NCBI GenBank assembly: GCA_003557965.1
Contig: PWND01000127.1
Location: 1 to 22,493 of the forward strand
DNA from: Bacteroidales bacterium
Lineage (GTDB): Bacteria; Bacteroidota; Bacteroidia; Bacteroidales; UBA7960
DNA length: 22,493 bases
Direction: 5' to 3'
Shown here: positions 7,122-13,953 of the stretch, one piece after another
Numbering within the stretch: the first letter of the stretch is position 1
Layout: each line of letters starts with the position of its first letter
Notes under the pieces: model-generated
The model's database searches: none
Told to the model about the DNA's origin: nothing
What the model saw: the letters and a program-made list of their open reading frames with translations, nothing else
Translations under genes and position numbers: made by a program

Positions 7122-8834
7122 CTATTCGTCATCTTCCAGTGTAGATACATCGCCAATTTCTTCTCCCCATTCTTTAGCGTGAAGAATACGGCGCATAATT
7201 TTCCCGCTTCTGGTTTTTGGAAGCTTATCCACAAATTCAATTTCCTGCGGCATTGCAAGCGGAGAGAGCTTTTTGCGGATAAAGTTCATTACTTGCAGTT
7301 CTGTGTCTTTGTTAGGCTCAAATCCCGGCTTCAATGTTACAAAAGCTTTAACAACTTCCATATTAATATCATCAGGTTTGCTAACTACAGCAGATTCGGC
7401 TACGCCTTCATGCTCCAGCAAGGCAGATTCGACTTCAAACGGGCTAACCAGGTGGCCACCGGTATTAATAACATCATCATCTCTTCCTACAAACCAATAA
7501 TATCCATCGTCGTCAATTCTTGCACGATCGCCGGGTAAGTACCAGCCGTTTTCAAACTTCTTATTGAAAGTTTCTTCATTTCTCCAGTATGTTCTCATAA
7601 GTGCTGGCCAGTCAGGCTTAAAGCCAATAAGCCCAATTTTTCCGGGCTCGGTAATAGGTTCGTATGTTTTTTCGTCCAGCACGGCTGCTGTAATTCCTGG
7701 GAATGGCTTACCCATAGAGCCGGGTTTTACTTTCATTCCCGGGTAATTGCACAACATCATTGAGCCTGTTTCAGTCTGCCAGTATGTGTCATAAAATGGA
7801 ATTCCATAAACTTTTTCTGCCCAAATAACGGCTTCTGCATTCAGGGGTTCTCCAACGCTGGCGAGGTGACGCAAGCTCGAAAGGCTATACTTTTTCACCA
7901 AATCATCGCCTGCCTTCATTAATGATCTTATAGCAGTTGGGGCTGAATACCACATAGTTACTTTATACTTGTCAATAAATTTATACCATGCTTCAGCTGA
8001 AAAACCGGCTTCAAGCACACACTGTGTAACACCCATGCTAAACGGCCCAATTATTCCATAAGATGTGCCTGTTACCCAGCCCGGGTCAGCCGTACACCAG
8101 TAAATATCATCCTCTTGAAGGTCGAGTACCCATTTTGTAGTGAGGTACTGTGAAATCAATGAATAATGTACATGCTTAACACCTTTTGGCTGTCCCGTTG
8201 TGCCAGATGTGTAATGCAGCACTGAGGGAGATTCAGCAACAGTTGGGTGAATCTCAAGGTCTTCTACGGGCTTTGCACTTTCAAGAGAAAACACTACTTC
8301 GTTATCGTTAAGTACTTTTTTCCCATCATGGTCAACTACGATGATATGTTCAAGGTGTGGCAATTTGTCAATTATTTTTCTTACTTTGCCAAGATGTTTC
8401 CTTTGGGTAATAACAGCTTTCGTTTCAGCATTCTCAAGCCTTACAAATAAAGATTCTTCTCCAAAGGCTGAAAATAAAGGTTGTGCAACAGCCCCAATTT
8501 TTAATATTCCGACAAAGCTTAAATAAAGCTCCGGAATTCTTTCCAAAAAGATACAGACACGGTCTTCTGCTTTTATCCCAATAGAACGCAAGAAATGCCC
8601 TATTGTGTTGGAGGCTAATCTTAAATCATTGTAGGTGTATTTTTTTTCAACACCCATGGCATTTTCCCATAAAAGTGCATACTTGTCACCTTTACCCATT
8701 TTGCATATTCTATCAGAGCAATACCACCCAATATTGATTTGCTGACCGGGCTTGTAATCTAATTCTTCTTCAGCTATAGACCAGCTGAAGTTTTTTATTC
8801 TTTCATCATAAGAGCGAATGTTTGACATAGGCAT
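7122..8834 (-). CDS. acsA: AcsA-type acyl/acetyl-CoA synthetase (AMP-forming)
   Basis: This 570-residue adenylate-forming enzyme closely follows the Bacillus AcsA type (572 residues). Visible motifs: the P-loop LHYTSGTTGQPKGVKHVH, the phrase DIYWCTADPGWVTGT, WYSAPTAIR, TYWQTETG, GWYLPGDRARIDDDGYYWFVGRDDDVINTGG, and the C-terminal LPKTRSGKIMRR whose Lys545 is the catalytic lysine. The enzyme activates a carboxylate with ATP and passes it to a thiol. The usual substrate is acetate with CoA, but the carrier protein directly downstream suggests it could charge that ACP with acetate or another short acid. Motifs do not settle substrate size. Met3 (8828) is an alternative start. It lies 23 bases after acpS. 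Confidence 0.9.
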   Translation of the reverse strand: MPMSNIRSYDERIKNFSWSIAEEELDYKPGQQINIGWYCSDRICKMGKGDKYALLWENAMGVEKKYTYNDLRLASNTIGHFLRSIGIKAEDRVCIFLERIPELYLSFVGILKIGAVAQPLFSAFGEESLFVRLENAETKAVITQRKHLGKVRKIIDKLPHLEHIIVVDHDGKKVLNDNEVVFSLESAKPVEDLEIHPTVAESPSVLHYTSGTTGQPKGVKHVHYSLISQYLTTKWVLDLQEDDIYWCTADPGWVTGTSYGIIGPFSMGVTQCVLEAGFSAEAWYKFIDKYKVTMWYSAPTAIRSLMKAGDDLVKKYSLSSLRHLASVGEPLNAEAVIWAEKVYGIPFYDTYWQTETGSMMLCNYPGMKVKPGSMGKPFPGITAAVLDEKTYEPITEPGKIGLIGFKPDWPALMRTYWRNEETFNKKFENGWYLPGDRARIDDDGYYWFVGRDDDVINTGGHLVSPFEVESALLEHEGVAESAVVSKPDDINMEVVKAFVTLKPGFEPNKDTELQVMNFIRKKLSPLAMPQEIEFVDKLPKTRSGKIMRRILHAKEWGEEIGDVSTLEDDE

Positions 8835-8857
8835 ATTGTTTTTTATTAAATAAAAAT

Positions 8858-9232
8858 TTATTTTTCTATTATAACTACAGCATTTGCAACATCTTTAAGA
8901 TGAGCAATTGATAAATGTATTGATTTAATTTTAAATGATTTGATGATTTTAAGCGTTTTCCCACTAACACTAATAAAAGGTTTGTTAAGCTCATCTTTTT
9001 TAACTTCTATTTCGTTAAATTTTAAACCATTACGCAAACCGGTTCCTATAGCTTTTAAAAATGCTTCTTTTGCTGCAAACCTGGCTGCGTAATGTTGGGC
9101 TTTGTCAGCTTTCTCTTCACAGTACCTAATTTCTGCCTCGGTAAATAAATCTTCTTTAAGGCCTTTTTGTTTAAGAATTTGATTCCTTACCCTTGCTACT
9201 TCTATAATATCTGTTCCTATTCCGGCAATCAA
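8858..9232 (-). CDS. acpS: Holo-[acyl-carrier-protein] synthase
   Basis: This 124-residue protein is a standard-length AcpS. It transfers 4'-phosphopantetheine from CoA to carrier-protein serine. Motifs: GIGTDIIEVARV with metal-binding Asp8, RFAAKEAFLKAIGTG with Glu56, and LSIAH near the C-terminus. The start is forced: the codon before TTG (9232-9230) is TAA in frame, and no ATG precedes the conserved GIGTD motif, so translation begins at TTG. It is the first gene of the acpS-acsA-acp-kbl block. It may be the cell's general AcpS, but its position suggests it at least serves the carrier protein encoded two genes downstream. No strong TAnnTTTG element was found in the 90 bases upstream, so it may be read from the glycosyltransferase transcript. 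Confidence 0.92.
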   Translation of the reverse strand: MIAGIGTDIIEVARVRNQILKQKGLKEDLFTEAEIRYCEEKADKAQHYAARFAAKEAFLKAIGTGLRNGLKFNEIEVKKDELNKPFISVSGKTLKIIKSFKIKSIHLSIAHLKDVANAVVIIEK

Positions 9233-9322
9233 TTATTCGTTATTTTTTGGACTGCAATATAGAAAAAAATCTTTTGACTTAATGGGATTGTTGTAATTTT
9301 TTTGTTTTTTTCTAATAAATAG

Positions 9323-10381
9323 CTATCCCTCATGAATAACTTCTTTATAAAGGCTTGAAGTTTCCTGAATAATTTTTTCAAGAGCAAAATCTTTTTTAAT
9401 GTACTCTGAAATTTCTTTAGCTTCAGCCTCCCATATTTCTTTCTTACTAAAAAACTCTTCAATCAGTTCTACCAGAGATTGCTCGTTTGGTGGTGGTGCA
9501 TCCGAGCATATAAAATTTGTGTTTTTAATTTTTTCGTACTTTTTCGTGTTTACAATACCTGTTAGTCGCTTGCCATTTACTGAAAGCACCGGAGCGCCAA
9601 CAGAAGCAGCCTCTATAGCAACCCTGCCTACCCCCATTATTAATGAAGCATTTTTTGCAGCATTTATAGTTGATGACGTATAACCGTCTATATGCAGGTT
9701 TTTTGCAGGCAGGTTAGCTTGCCGTACATAATCATACAGTTTGTTCTTGTTTTTCCCATCTCCAAATATTACAAACTCTATTTCCGGATATTTTTGAATA
9801 ATAGCAGGCATTACTTTCAATATCATTAGCTTCAGAAAGCTTAAGTGTGCTTTATTGATTTTGCTTACATAACATAGTCTGTATGGCTCCGGCTCACACA
9901 TAACATCATTTATTTTTATCCCGTTTGGTATATACACACTTTTATAGCCGAGCTTATAACGCTTTTCAGAAATTTCCAGAATTTTTTTATTTACAAAAAT
10001 TATTTTCTCCGGAATTTTGCGCGACAGGTAATGCTTTAGATCATATTTTGTTCTTCCATGTACGGTTGCAATAACTTTTTTATTGGTAAGGTATCCTGCA
10101 ACTGAAGAAATTAGTATTGGTAGTCTTTGATGAGCATGAATTACGTCAACATTAAACTTTTTAATAATTGAAATCAGTTGAAATAAGTTATAAGGGATTA
10201 GATAATCTCTTAGCAAAACTCTTTTGTAAACAACTTTTTTTGAAAGCTTATTTGTTTGCCGCCCTGTTCCACCTAATAATATGACTTTGTGGCCTTGTTC
10301 GGCCAGTTGGTTGGCTAACTCAGTCACATGACATTCAGCTCCGCCAAAGTCGAAACGTTTAATAATCAGTAAAATGGTCAT
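9323..10381 (-). CDS. Glycosyltransferase, GT4-like (GT-B fold)
   Basis: The ATG at 10381 is chosen over an in-frame TTG two codons upstream; it gives 352 residues starting MTILLIIKRFDFGGAE. The N-terminal Rossmann half shows GGAECHVTELANQLAEQGH, then VDVIHAHQR and ATVHGRTKYD. A linker carries VYIPNGI. The C-terminal half shows VIFGDGKNKNKL, HIDGY and VGRVAIEAASVGAPVL, the nucleotide-sugar-binding signature of GT4-type retaining enzymes. It probably adds a sugar to a surface polysaccharide, lipid or LPS core on the cytoplasmic face of the membrane; donor and acceptor cannot be told. It lies between the CMD-family gene and acpS on the same strand. An aminotransferase of the amino-sugar type (13954) and hldD (11252) are nearby but in separate units. 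Confidence 0.85.
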   Translation of the reverse strand: MTILLIIKRFDFGGAECHVTELANQLAEQGHKVILLGGTGRQTNKLSKKVVYKRVLLRDYLIPYNLFQLISIIKKFNVDVIHAHQRLPILISSVAGYLTNKKVIATVHGRTKYDLKHYLSRKIPEKIIFVNKKILEISEKRYKLGYKSVYIPNGIKINDVMCEPEPYRLCYVSKINKAHLSFLKLMILKVMPAIIQKYPEIEFVIFGDGKNKNKLYDYVRQANLPAKNLHIDGYTSSTINAAKNASLIMGVGRVAIEAASVGAPVLSVNGKRLTGIVNTKKYEKIKNTNFICSDAPPPNEQSLVELIEEFFSKKEIWEAEAKEISEYIKKDFALEKIIQETSSLYKEVIHEG

Positions 10382-10417
10382 CAGCAAAATAGTTCTGTTT
10401 GCAAATATACTGATTTC

Positions 10418-10768
10418 TTATAGAGTTTCAGACTTTAATTCTTCCCAGTATTCAAGTGCGCGTCTTGTATGTGGAATTACAATAGTTCCTCCTACTACAT
10501 TAGCAATTGAAAACACCTCCATAATTTCTTTATCATTTACACCTAAATCATAGCATTTTCCCAGGTGGTACTTAATGCAGTCATCGCATCTTAAAACCAT
10601 AGAACTCACAAGTCCAAGCATTTCCTTGGTTTTTACAGGCAAAGCACCTTCCTGGTATGCCAGGGTATCAACGCTATAAATTCGTTTTATTACTTTGTTA
10701 TCTGTAGCTAAGATTTTTTCGTTCATCTTCTCACGATAACTATTAAATTCATCAATAAGTTTTCCCAT
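10418..10768 (-). CDS. Carboxymuconolactone decarboxylase / AhpD-like family protein
   Basis: I use the ATG at 10768 (MGKLIDEFNSYREK), giving 116 residues and a 10-base gap after crcB. A longer frame up to 10819 would overlap crcB by 41 bases and adds nothing conserved. The protein is all-helical in appearance, with the family core TKEMLGLVSSMVLRCDDCIKYH: Glu49, the Cys61-x-x-Cys64 pair and His68, the residues used by AhpD-type peroxidase or disulfide reductase members. The C-terminal GGTIVIPHTRRALEYWEE is typical of small CMD proteins in Bacteroidota. True substrate unknown; a thiol-redox role is more likely than muconolactone chemistry. Confidence 0.85.
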   Translation of the reverse strand: MGKLIDEFNSYREKMNEKILATDNKVIKRIYSVDTLAYQEGALPVKTKEMLGLVSSMVLRCDDCIKYHLGKCYDLGVNDKEIMEVFSIANVVGGTIVIPHTRRALEYWEELKSETL

Positions 10769-10778
10769 ATAAAAAGAT

Positions 10779-11156
10779 TTAAAACCAGTTAGTTGCAGCA
10801 TAGCCAAGAAATACTGCACCTATACAAAGAGTTACACTTAAAGAAACATATAAAAATATTGAAAGCAAATGCCCGTTTTCGAAAAGCAGAAAATTTTCAA
10901 GTGCAAATGTTGAAAATGTAGTAAATCCACCGCAAATGCCAACTACAAGGAATAACCTTATTTCATTTGAAAAAATATTATATTTTACGGAAATCCCAAA
11001 AACAATTCCTACAATTAAGCAACCAATAATATTTACAATAAGAGTACCTATCGGGAGGGAAGCAATGCTCCATGCAGTGTTGTATTTAAGAAGAAAATAC
11101 CTGGCCACACTGCCGATAAATCCACCTAACCCTACAAGTAAAATGTTTTGAATCAT
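10779..11156 (-). CDS. crcB: Fluoride ion channel CrcB/Fluc
   Basis: The 125-residue, four-helix membrane protein has the Fluc signatures GGFIGSVARY, PIGTLIVNIIGC and GICGGFTTFSTFALE (the conserved Asn, the TTFSTF turn and Phe-box residues are present). Fluc works as an antiparallel dimer in the inner membrane that lets cytoplasmic fluoride out. Length and motif order are normal for one full subunit, so a homodimer is expected; there is no second crcB in the window. It is followed by the CMD-family gene. A perfect TATATTTG lies 23-30 bases before the start. I see no fluoride riboswitch in the leader. Confidence 0.95.
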   Translation of the reverse strand: MIQNILLVGLGGFIGSVARYFLLKYNTAWSIASLPIGTLIVNIIGCLIVGIVFGISVKYNIFSNEIRLFLVVGICGGFTTFSTFALENFLLFENGHLLSIFLYVSLSVTLCIGAVFLGYAATNWF

Positions 11157-11178
11157 ATATAAAATGAAATTGTTTTCA

Positions 11179-11186
11179 CAAATATA
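11179..11186 (-). promoter_or_regulatory. Candidate -7 element (TATATTTG) for crcB
   Basis: A minus-strand TATATTTG matches TAnnTTTG exactly and predicts a leader of about 15 bases. No clear TTTG -33 box at 16-19 bases spacing. The 95-base gap to hldD supports a separate transcription start here. Confidence 0.4.
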
Positions 11187-11251
11187 TTAAAAGTTTATCA
11201 CCATATAACATTGAAATAATAACAGAACTTACAAGCAGAGTAGTAAAAAAA

Positions 11252-12217
11252 CTAATAATACCTGTTTTTTTCTAAATAGTTATTAACGTAATCTTCAACG
11301 CCTGTTTCCAGGTTAGTAAAAAGAAGATTATATCCACTGTTTTTGAGCTTGTCCATTTTTGCTTCAGTAAAATATTGGTATTTCTCTCTTATGTCAGCGG
11401 GTGTGTCAATAAAGCTGATATCCGGCTTTATATTCAATGCCTTGAATACCGATTTAGCCAAATCAAGAAATGTTCGTGCATTTCCGGTGCCAAGGTTGTA
11501 AATTCCGCTCTTTATTTCCAAGGACATTATGTGATAAATTACATTAACGACATCTTTTACATAAATAAAATCACGCAATTGTTCGCCGTCTTTGTACTGG
11601 CATTTGTGCGACCTGAACAGCTTCATGCTTCCTGTTTCTTTTATTTGGTTATAAGCGTGAAATACTACTGATGCCATCCTGCTCTTATGGTATTCATTAG
11701 GCCCAAAAACATTAAAAAACTTCAATCCTGCCCACATTGGAGGTTTGCTCTTTTGCTGCAAAGCCCATTTATCAAAATCATTTTTACTTTCACCGTATGG
11801 GTTTAATGGTTTTAGCAATTTAATACAATCATGATTGTCAGAGTACCCATGCTCTCCTGCTCCATAAGTTGCTGCCGATGAAGCATAAATCAATGGTATT
11901 TTCTCTGAAGAACAGTACTCCCATATACTTTTTGAGTAATTAAGGTTTAATTCATCAAATATTTTTTTATCGAATTCTGTGGTATCAGTGCGAGCTCCAA
12001 GATGAACAACTTTTTTGATGTTGTCTTTTTCATTATGAAGTGTATTCAGAAAATCTTTTCGGTCAACTTTCTTATAAAACTCTTTGTTTTCAAGGTTTTT
12101 GTTCTTGTCAGGCCTCGAAAACTCATCCACGCAAATTATGTCTTTATGACCTTCCATGTTTAGCTTGCTAACGAAGCAACTTCCAATAAAGCCTGCGGCA
12201 CCTGTAACAACTATCAT
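11252..12217 (-). CDS. hldD: ADP-L-glycero-D-manno-heptose-6-epimerase
   Basis: This 321-residue short-chain dehydrogenase-type epimerase matches HldD/RfaD: nucleotide-binding TGAAGFIG (5-12), HLGARTDTTEFD (compare E. coli HEGACSSTTEWD), YASSAATYG (111-119), and the catalytic NPYGESK with Tyr141 and Lys145, almost the same positions as E. coli Tyr140/Lys144. FFNVFGPNEYHKSRMASVVFH and RDFIYVKDV are further HldD hallmarks. It uses bound NADP to invert C-6 of ADP-D,D-heptose, the last step of precursor synthesis for LPS inner-core heptose, in the cytoplasm. It begins 25 bases after mqnD and is probably the last gene of the mqnB-mqnD-hldD unit; the other hld genes are not in the window. Confidence 0.93.
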   Translation of the reverse strand: MIVVTGAAGFIGSCFVSKLNMEGHKDIICVDEFSRPDKNKNLENKEFYKKVDRKDFLNTLHNEKDNIKKVVHLGARTDTTEFDKKIFDELNLNYSKSIWEYCSSEKIPLIYASSAATYGAGEHGYSDNHDCIKLLKPLNPYGESKNDFDKWALQQKSKPPMWAGLKFFNVFGPNEYHKSRMASVVFHAYNQIKETGSMKLFRSHKCQYKDGEQLRDFIYVKDVVNVIYHIMSLEIKSGIYNLGTGNARTFLDLAKSVFKALNIKPDISFIDTPADIREKYQYFTEAKMDKLKNSGYNLLFTNLETGVEDYVNNYLEKNRYY

Positions 12218-12242
12218 AATACTTTGTTATGTTTTGAAAAAA

Positions 12243-13055
12243 TTAAAAAATTCCGGTTTGTTTTCCTTTTTTAAAAAGCAAATTAATGGCCTTTTTACCT
12301 TCATCACCCAAATATAAGGAAAAATTATTTACATAAAGATCAATATGTTCCTTTATCACTGCCTTATCCTTTTCATCAGCATACTTTTGAACAAATTGCA
12401 TTGATTTTTCAGGATTTTTAAATGCATATTCTATACTTGACCTTATTATCTTTTCAATTTTTTTCTTTACATCAGTACCTAAGCTTTTTTTGATAGCAAT
12501 TCCCCCGAGAGGTATAGGTAAGCCGGTTTGTTCTTCCCACCATTCTCCTATATCACAAATTTTATACAAACCTTTCTTTTTATAGGTAAAGCGGTTTTCA
12601 TGAATAATTAATCCTGCATCAACTTCGCCATTTATTACAGCACTTTCTATTTGAGAAAACAGCATTTGTTTTTTATTGATTTTTTGTGGCCACATAAGGC
12701 TAAACAAAAGATTTGCTGTTGTATATTTCCCGGGAATTGCTACTTTTAAGTTTTCAGTACTTTCTTTAAGGCCTTTATTTTTGCTTACGAGTAATGGGCC
12801 GCAGCCTCTTCCAAGTGCTGCCCCGGAGGAAAGCAGCAAATATTTGTCAGATAAATGCCCCAAAGCATGAAAAGAAACTTTTGTAATATCATAGGTTTCT
12901 TTAAAAGCAAGCTCATTTAATGCCTCTACATCTGAAAACACGGGTTGAAAAACAAAGCCCTCTGTGTTAACATAGCCATTAAGCATAGCATGAAACATGT
13001 ATGTGTCATTTGGACAAGGAGAGATTGCGATGCTTATTTTTTTCTCAGGATTCAT
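12243..13055 (-). CDS. mqnD: 1,4-dihydroxy-6-naphthoate synthase (futalosine pathway of menaquinone synthesis)
   Basis: This 270-residue protein has the periplasmic-binding-protein-like fold signatures of MqnD: ISPCPNDTYMFHA (11-23), DITKVSFHALG, GAALGRGCGPLLV (78-90), PGKYTTANLL, and VDAGLIIHENRFTY with His152 matching the catalytic base position. It converts cyclic dehypoxanthinyl futalosine to 1,4-dihydroxy-6-naphthoate, a menaquinone ring precursor. Its start overlaps the end of mqnB by 11 bases (AATGAATCCTGA context), showing tight co-translation. mqnA and mqnC are not in the window. Confidence 0.94.
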   Translation of the reverse strand: MNPEKKISIAISPCPNDTYMFHAMLNGYVNTEGFVFQPVFSDVEALNELAFKETYDITKVSFHALGHLSDKYLLLSSGAALGRGCGPLLVSKNKGLKESTENLKVAIPGKYTTANLLFSLMWPQKINKKQMLFSQIESAVINGEVDAGLIIHENRFTYKKKGLYKICDIGEWWEEQTGLPIPLGGIAIKKSLGTDVKKKIEKIIRSSIEYAFKNPEKSMQFVQKYADEKDKAVIKEHIDLYVNNFSLYLGDEGKKAINLLFKKGKQTGIF

Positions 13056-13728
13056 TTAAGATTTCCAATATGGTTTTATTTAATTTTTCTATAGCAAGGG
13101 GGATATCCCATTTAGCAGTATTTCTTTCTTCAATAAAGTTTGAAATAGCCCTGATTTGAGAACATGGGATGCCTTCAGTTTTACAAGCATATAAAAACGC
13201 CGCACCTTCCATGCTTTCTACATCGGGGTTGCAGCGTTCAATTATTTTCTTGATGCTTTTATTATTACCGTGAACCCTGTTAACTGTAATTCCTTTTACA
13301 TCAGGAAGCTCATTAATGGTTTTGCTTTTAATGGGATTATCATTATAAAGTTCACCATTTTTAAACGGAAAAGAATCTTCTTCAAGAAGCTTTAAGTCAA
13401 TTAACGACAGGAAATACTCTCCGCTTTCAGCACCTAACTCGGGAAACTGGTCGTGGTTTATGCTAACGACTGTACCAATATTTAATTCATTTTTAAAGCT
13501 TCCTGCAATGCCAAAGTTAAATGCTGCATCATAAATAAAATCATTTCTTAAAGCTCTGCCCATTAAGTATGCCATTGGTACCATGCCAACGCCGGTTGTC
13601 AAAACATCAATATTCATGCGTTTGTACTTATACCGGTTTACACAGGCGTCCACTCTCTTTATAAACTTTAAATGTTGTAAAAGAGGCTTTATTTCCAAAG
13701 TTGTAGCAGATACTATCAGTATGTTCAT
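13045..13728 (-). CDS. mqnB: Futalosine hydrolase
   Basis: This 227-residue nucleosidase of the purine-nucleoside-phosphorylase/MTAN superfamily begins MNILIVSATTLEIKPLL and carries TTGVGMVPMAYLMG, NFGIAGSF, DQFPELGAE, the VESMEGAAFLYAC active-site segment and RAISNFIEERN, which are the features of MqnB. It removes hypoxanthine from futalosine (cytoplasm), the step two before mqnD, with which it overlaps by 11 bases. Plain MTA/SAH nucleosidase is the main alternative, but the mqnD partner and the IEERN wording favour MqnB. Confidence 0.92.
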   Translation of the reverse strand: MNILIVSATTLEIKPLLQHLKFIKRVDACVNRYKYKRMNIDVLTTGVGMVPMAYLMGRALRNDFIYDAAFNFGIAGSFKNELNIGTVVSINHDQFPELGAESGEYFLSLIDLKLLEEDSFPFKNGELYNDNPIKSKTINELPDVKGITVNRVHGNNKSIKKIIERCNPDVESMEGAAFLYACKTEGIPCSQIRAISNFIEERNTAKWDIPLAIEKLNKTILEILNES

Positions 13729-13763
13729 TTATAAAATTAGCTTTTTAAAGGTTTACTTCAATA

Positions 13764-13771
13764 CAAAAATA
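13764..13771 (-). promoter_or_regulatory. Candidate -7 element (TATTTTTG) for mqnB-mqnD-hldD
   Basis: A minus-strand TATTTTTG matches TAnnTTTG. A TTTTTG lies 22 bases further upstream, a slightly long spacing. The leader would be about 30 bases. Confidence 0.35.
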
Positions 13772-13820
13772 GTAAGTATGGATTATAAGATTTCAAAAAT
13801 TTCTATAATAATAACTTTTT

Positions 13821-13848
13821 TTTGGTAGCACTATTAGTTTTATCTTTG
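13821..13848 (+). promoter_or_regulatory. Promoter candidate for the DegT-family aminotransferase
   Basis: TTTG (13821-13824), 16 bases, then a perfect TATCTTTG (13841-13848) fit the Bacteroidota sigma-factor consensus. The predicted start is about 100 bases before the ATG at 13954. Confidence 0.5.
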
Positions 13849-13953
13849 CTTTGCTACTTTGTTTTTTGGTGAACCATCAAAAATAAAGAATCAGGCAGAT
13901 TTATGATATTTGATTATGGGTGTTTCAATTCATATTAAAAATAAACTTTAAAA

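Noticed and set aside
7179..7538. 119-codon plus-strand open frame
   Set aside because: It is antisense to the acyl-CoA synthetase gene, has no family motif, and owes its length to codon bias on the other strand.
9229..9462. 77-codon minus-strand frame between acpS and the glycosyltransferase
   Set aside because: It overlaps the end of the glycosyltransferase in another frame and is a Lys/Leu/Phe-rich product of AT-rich DNA.
11157..11251. Fluoride riboswitch before crcB (an ATGGTG followed by ATAAAC on the minus strand recalls part of the motif)
   Set aside because: Only a fragment matches, the pairing stems are missing, and the candidate -7 element lies downstream of it, so it would not be in the transcript.
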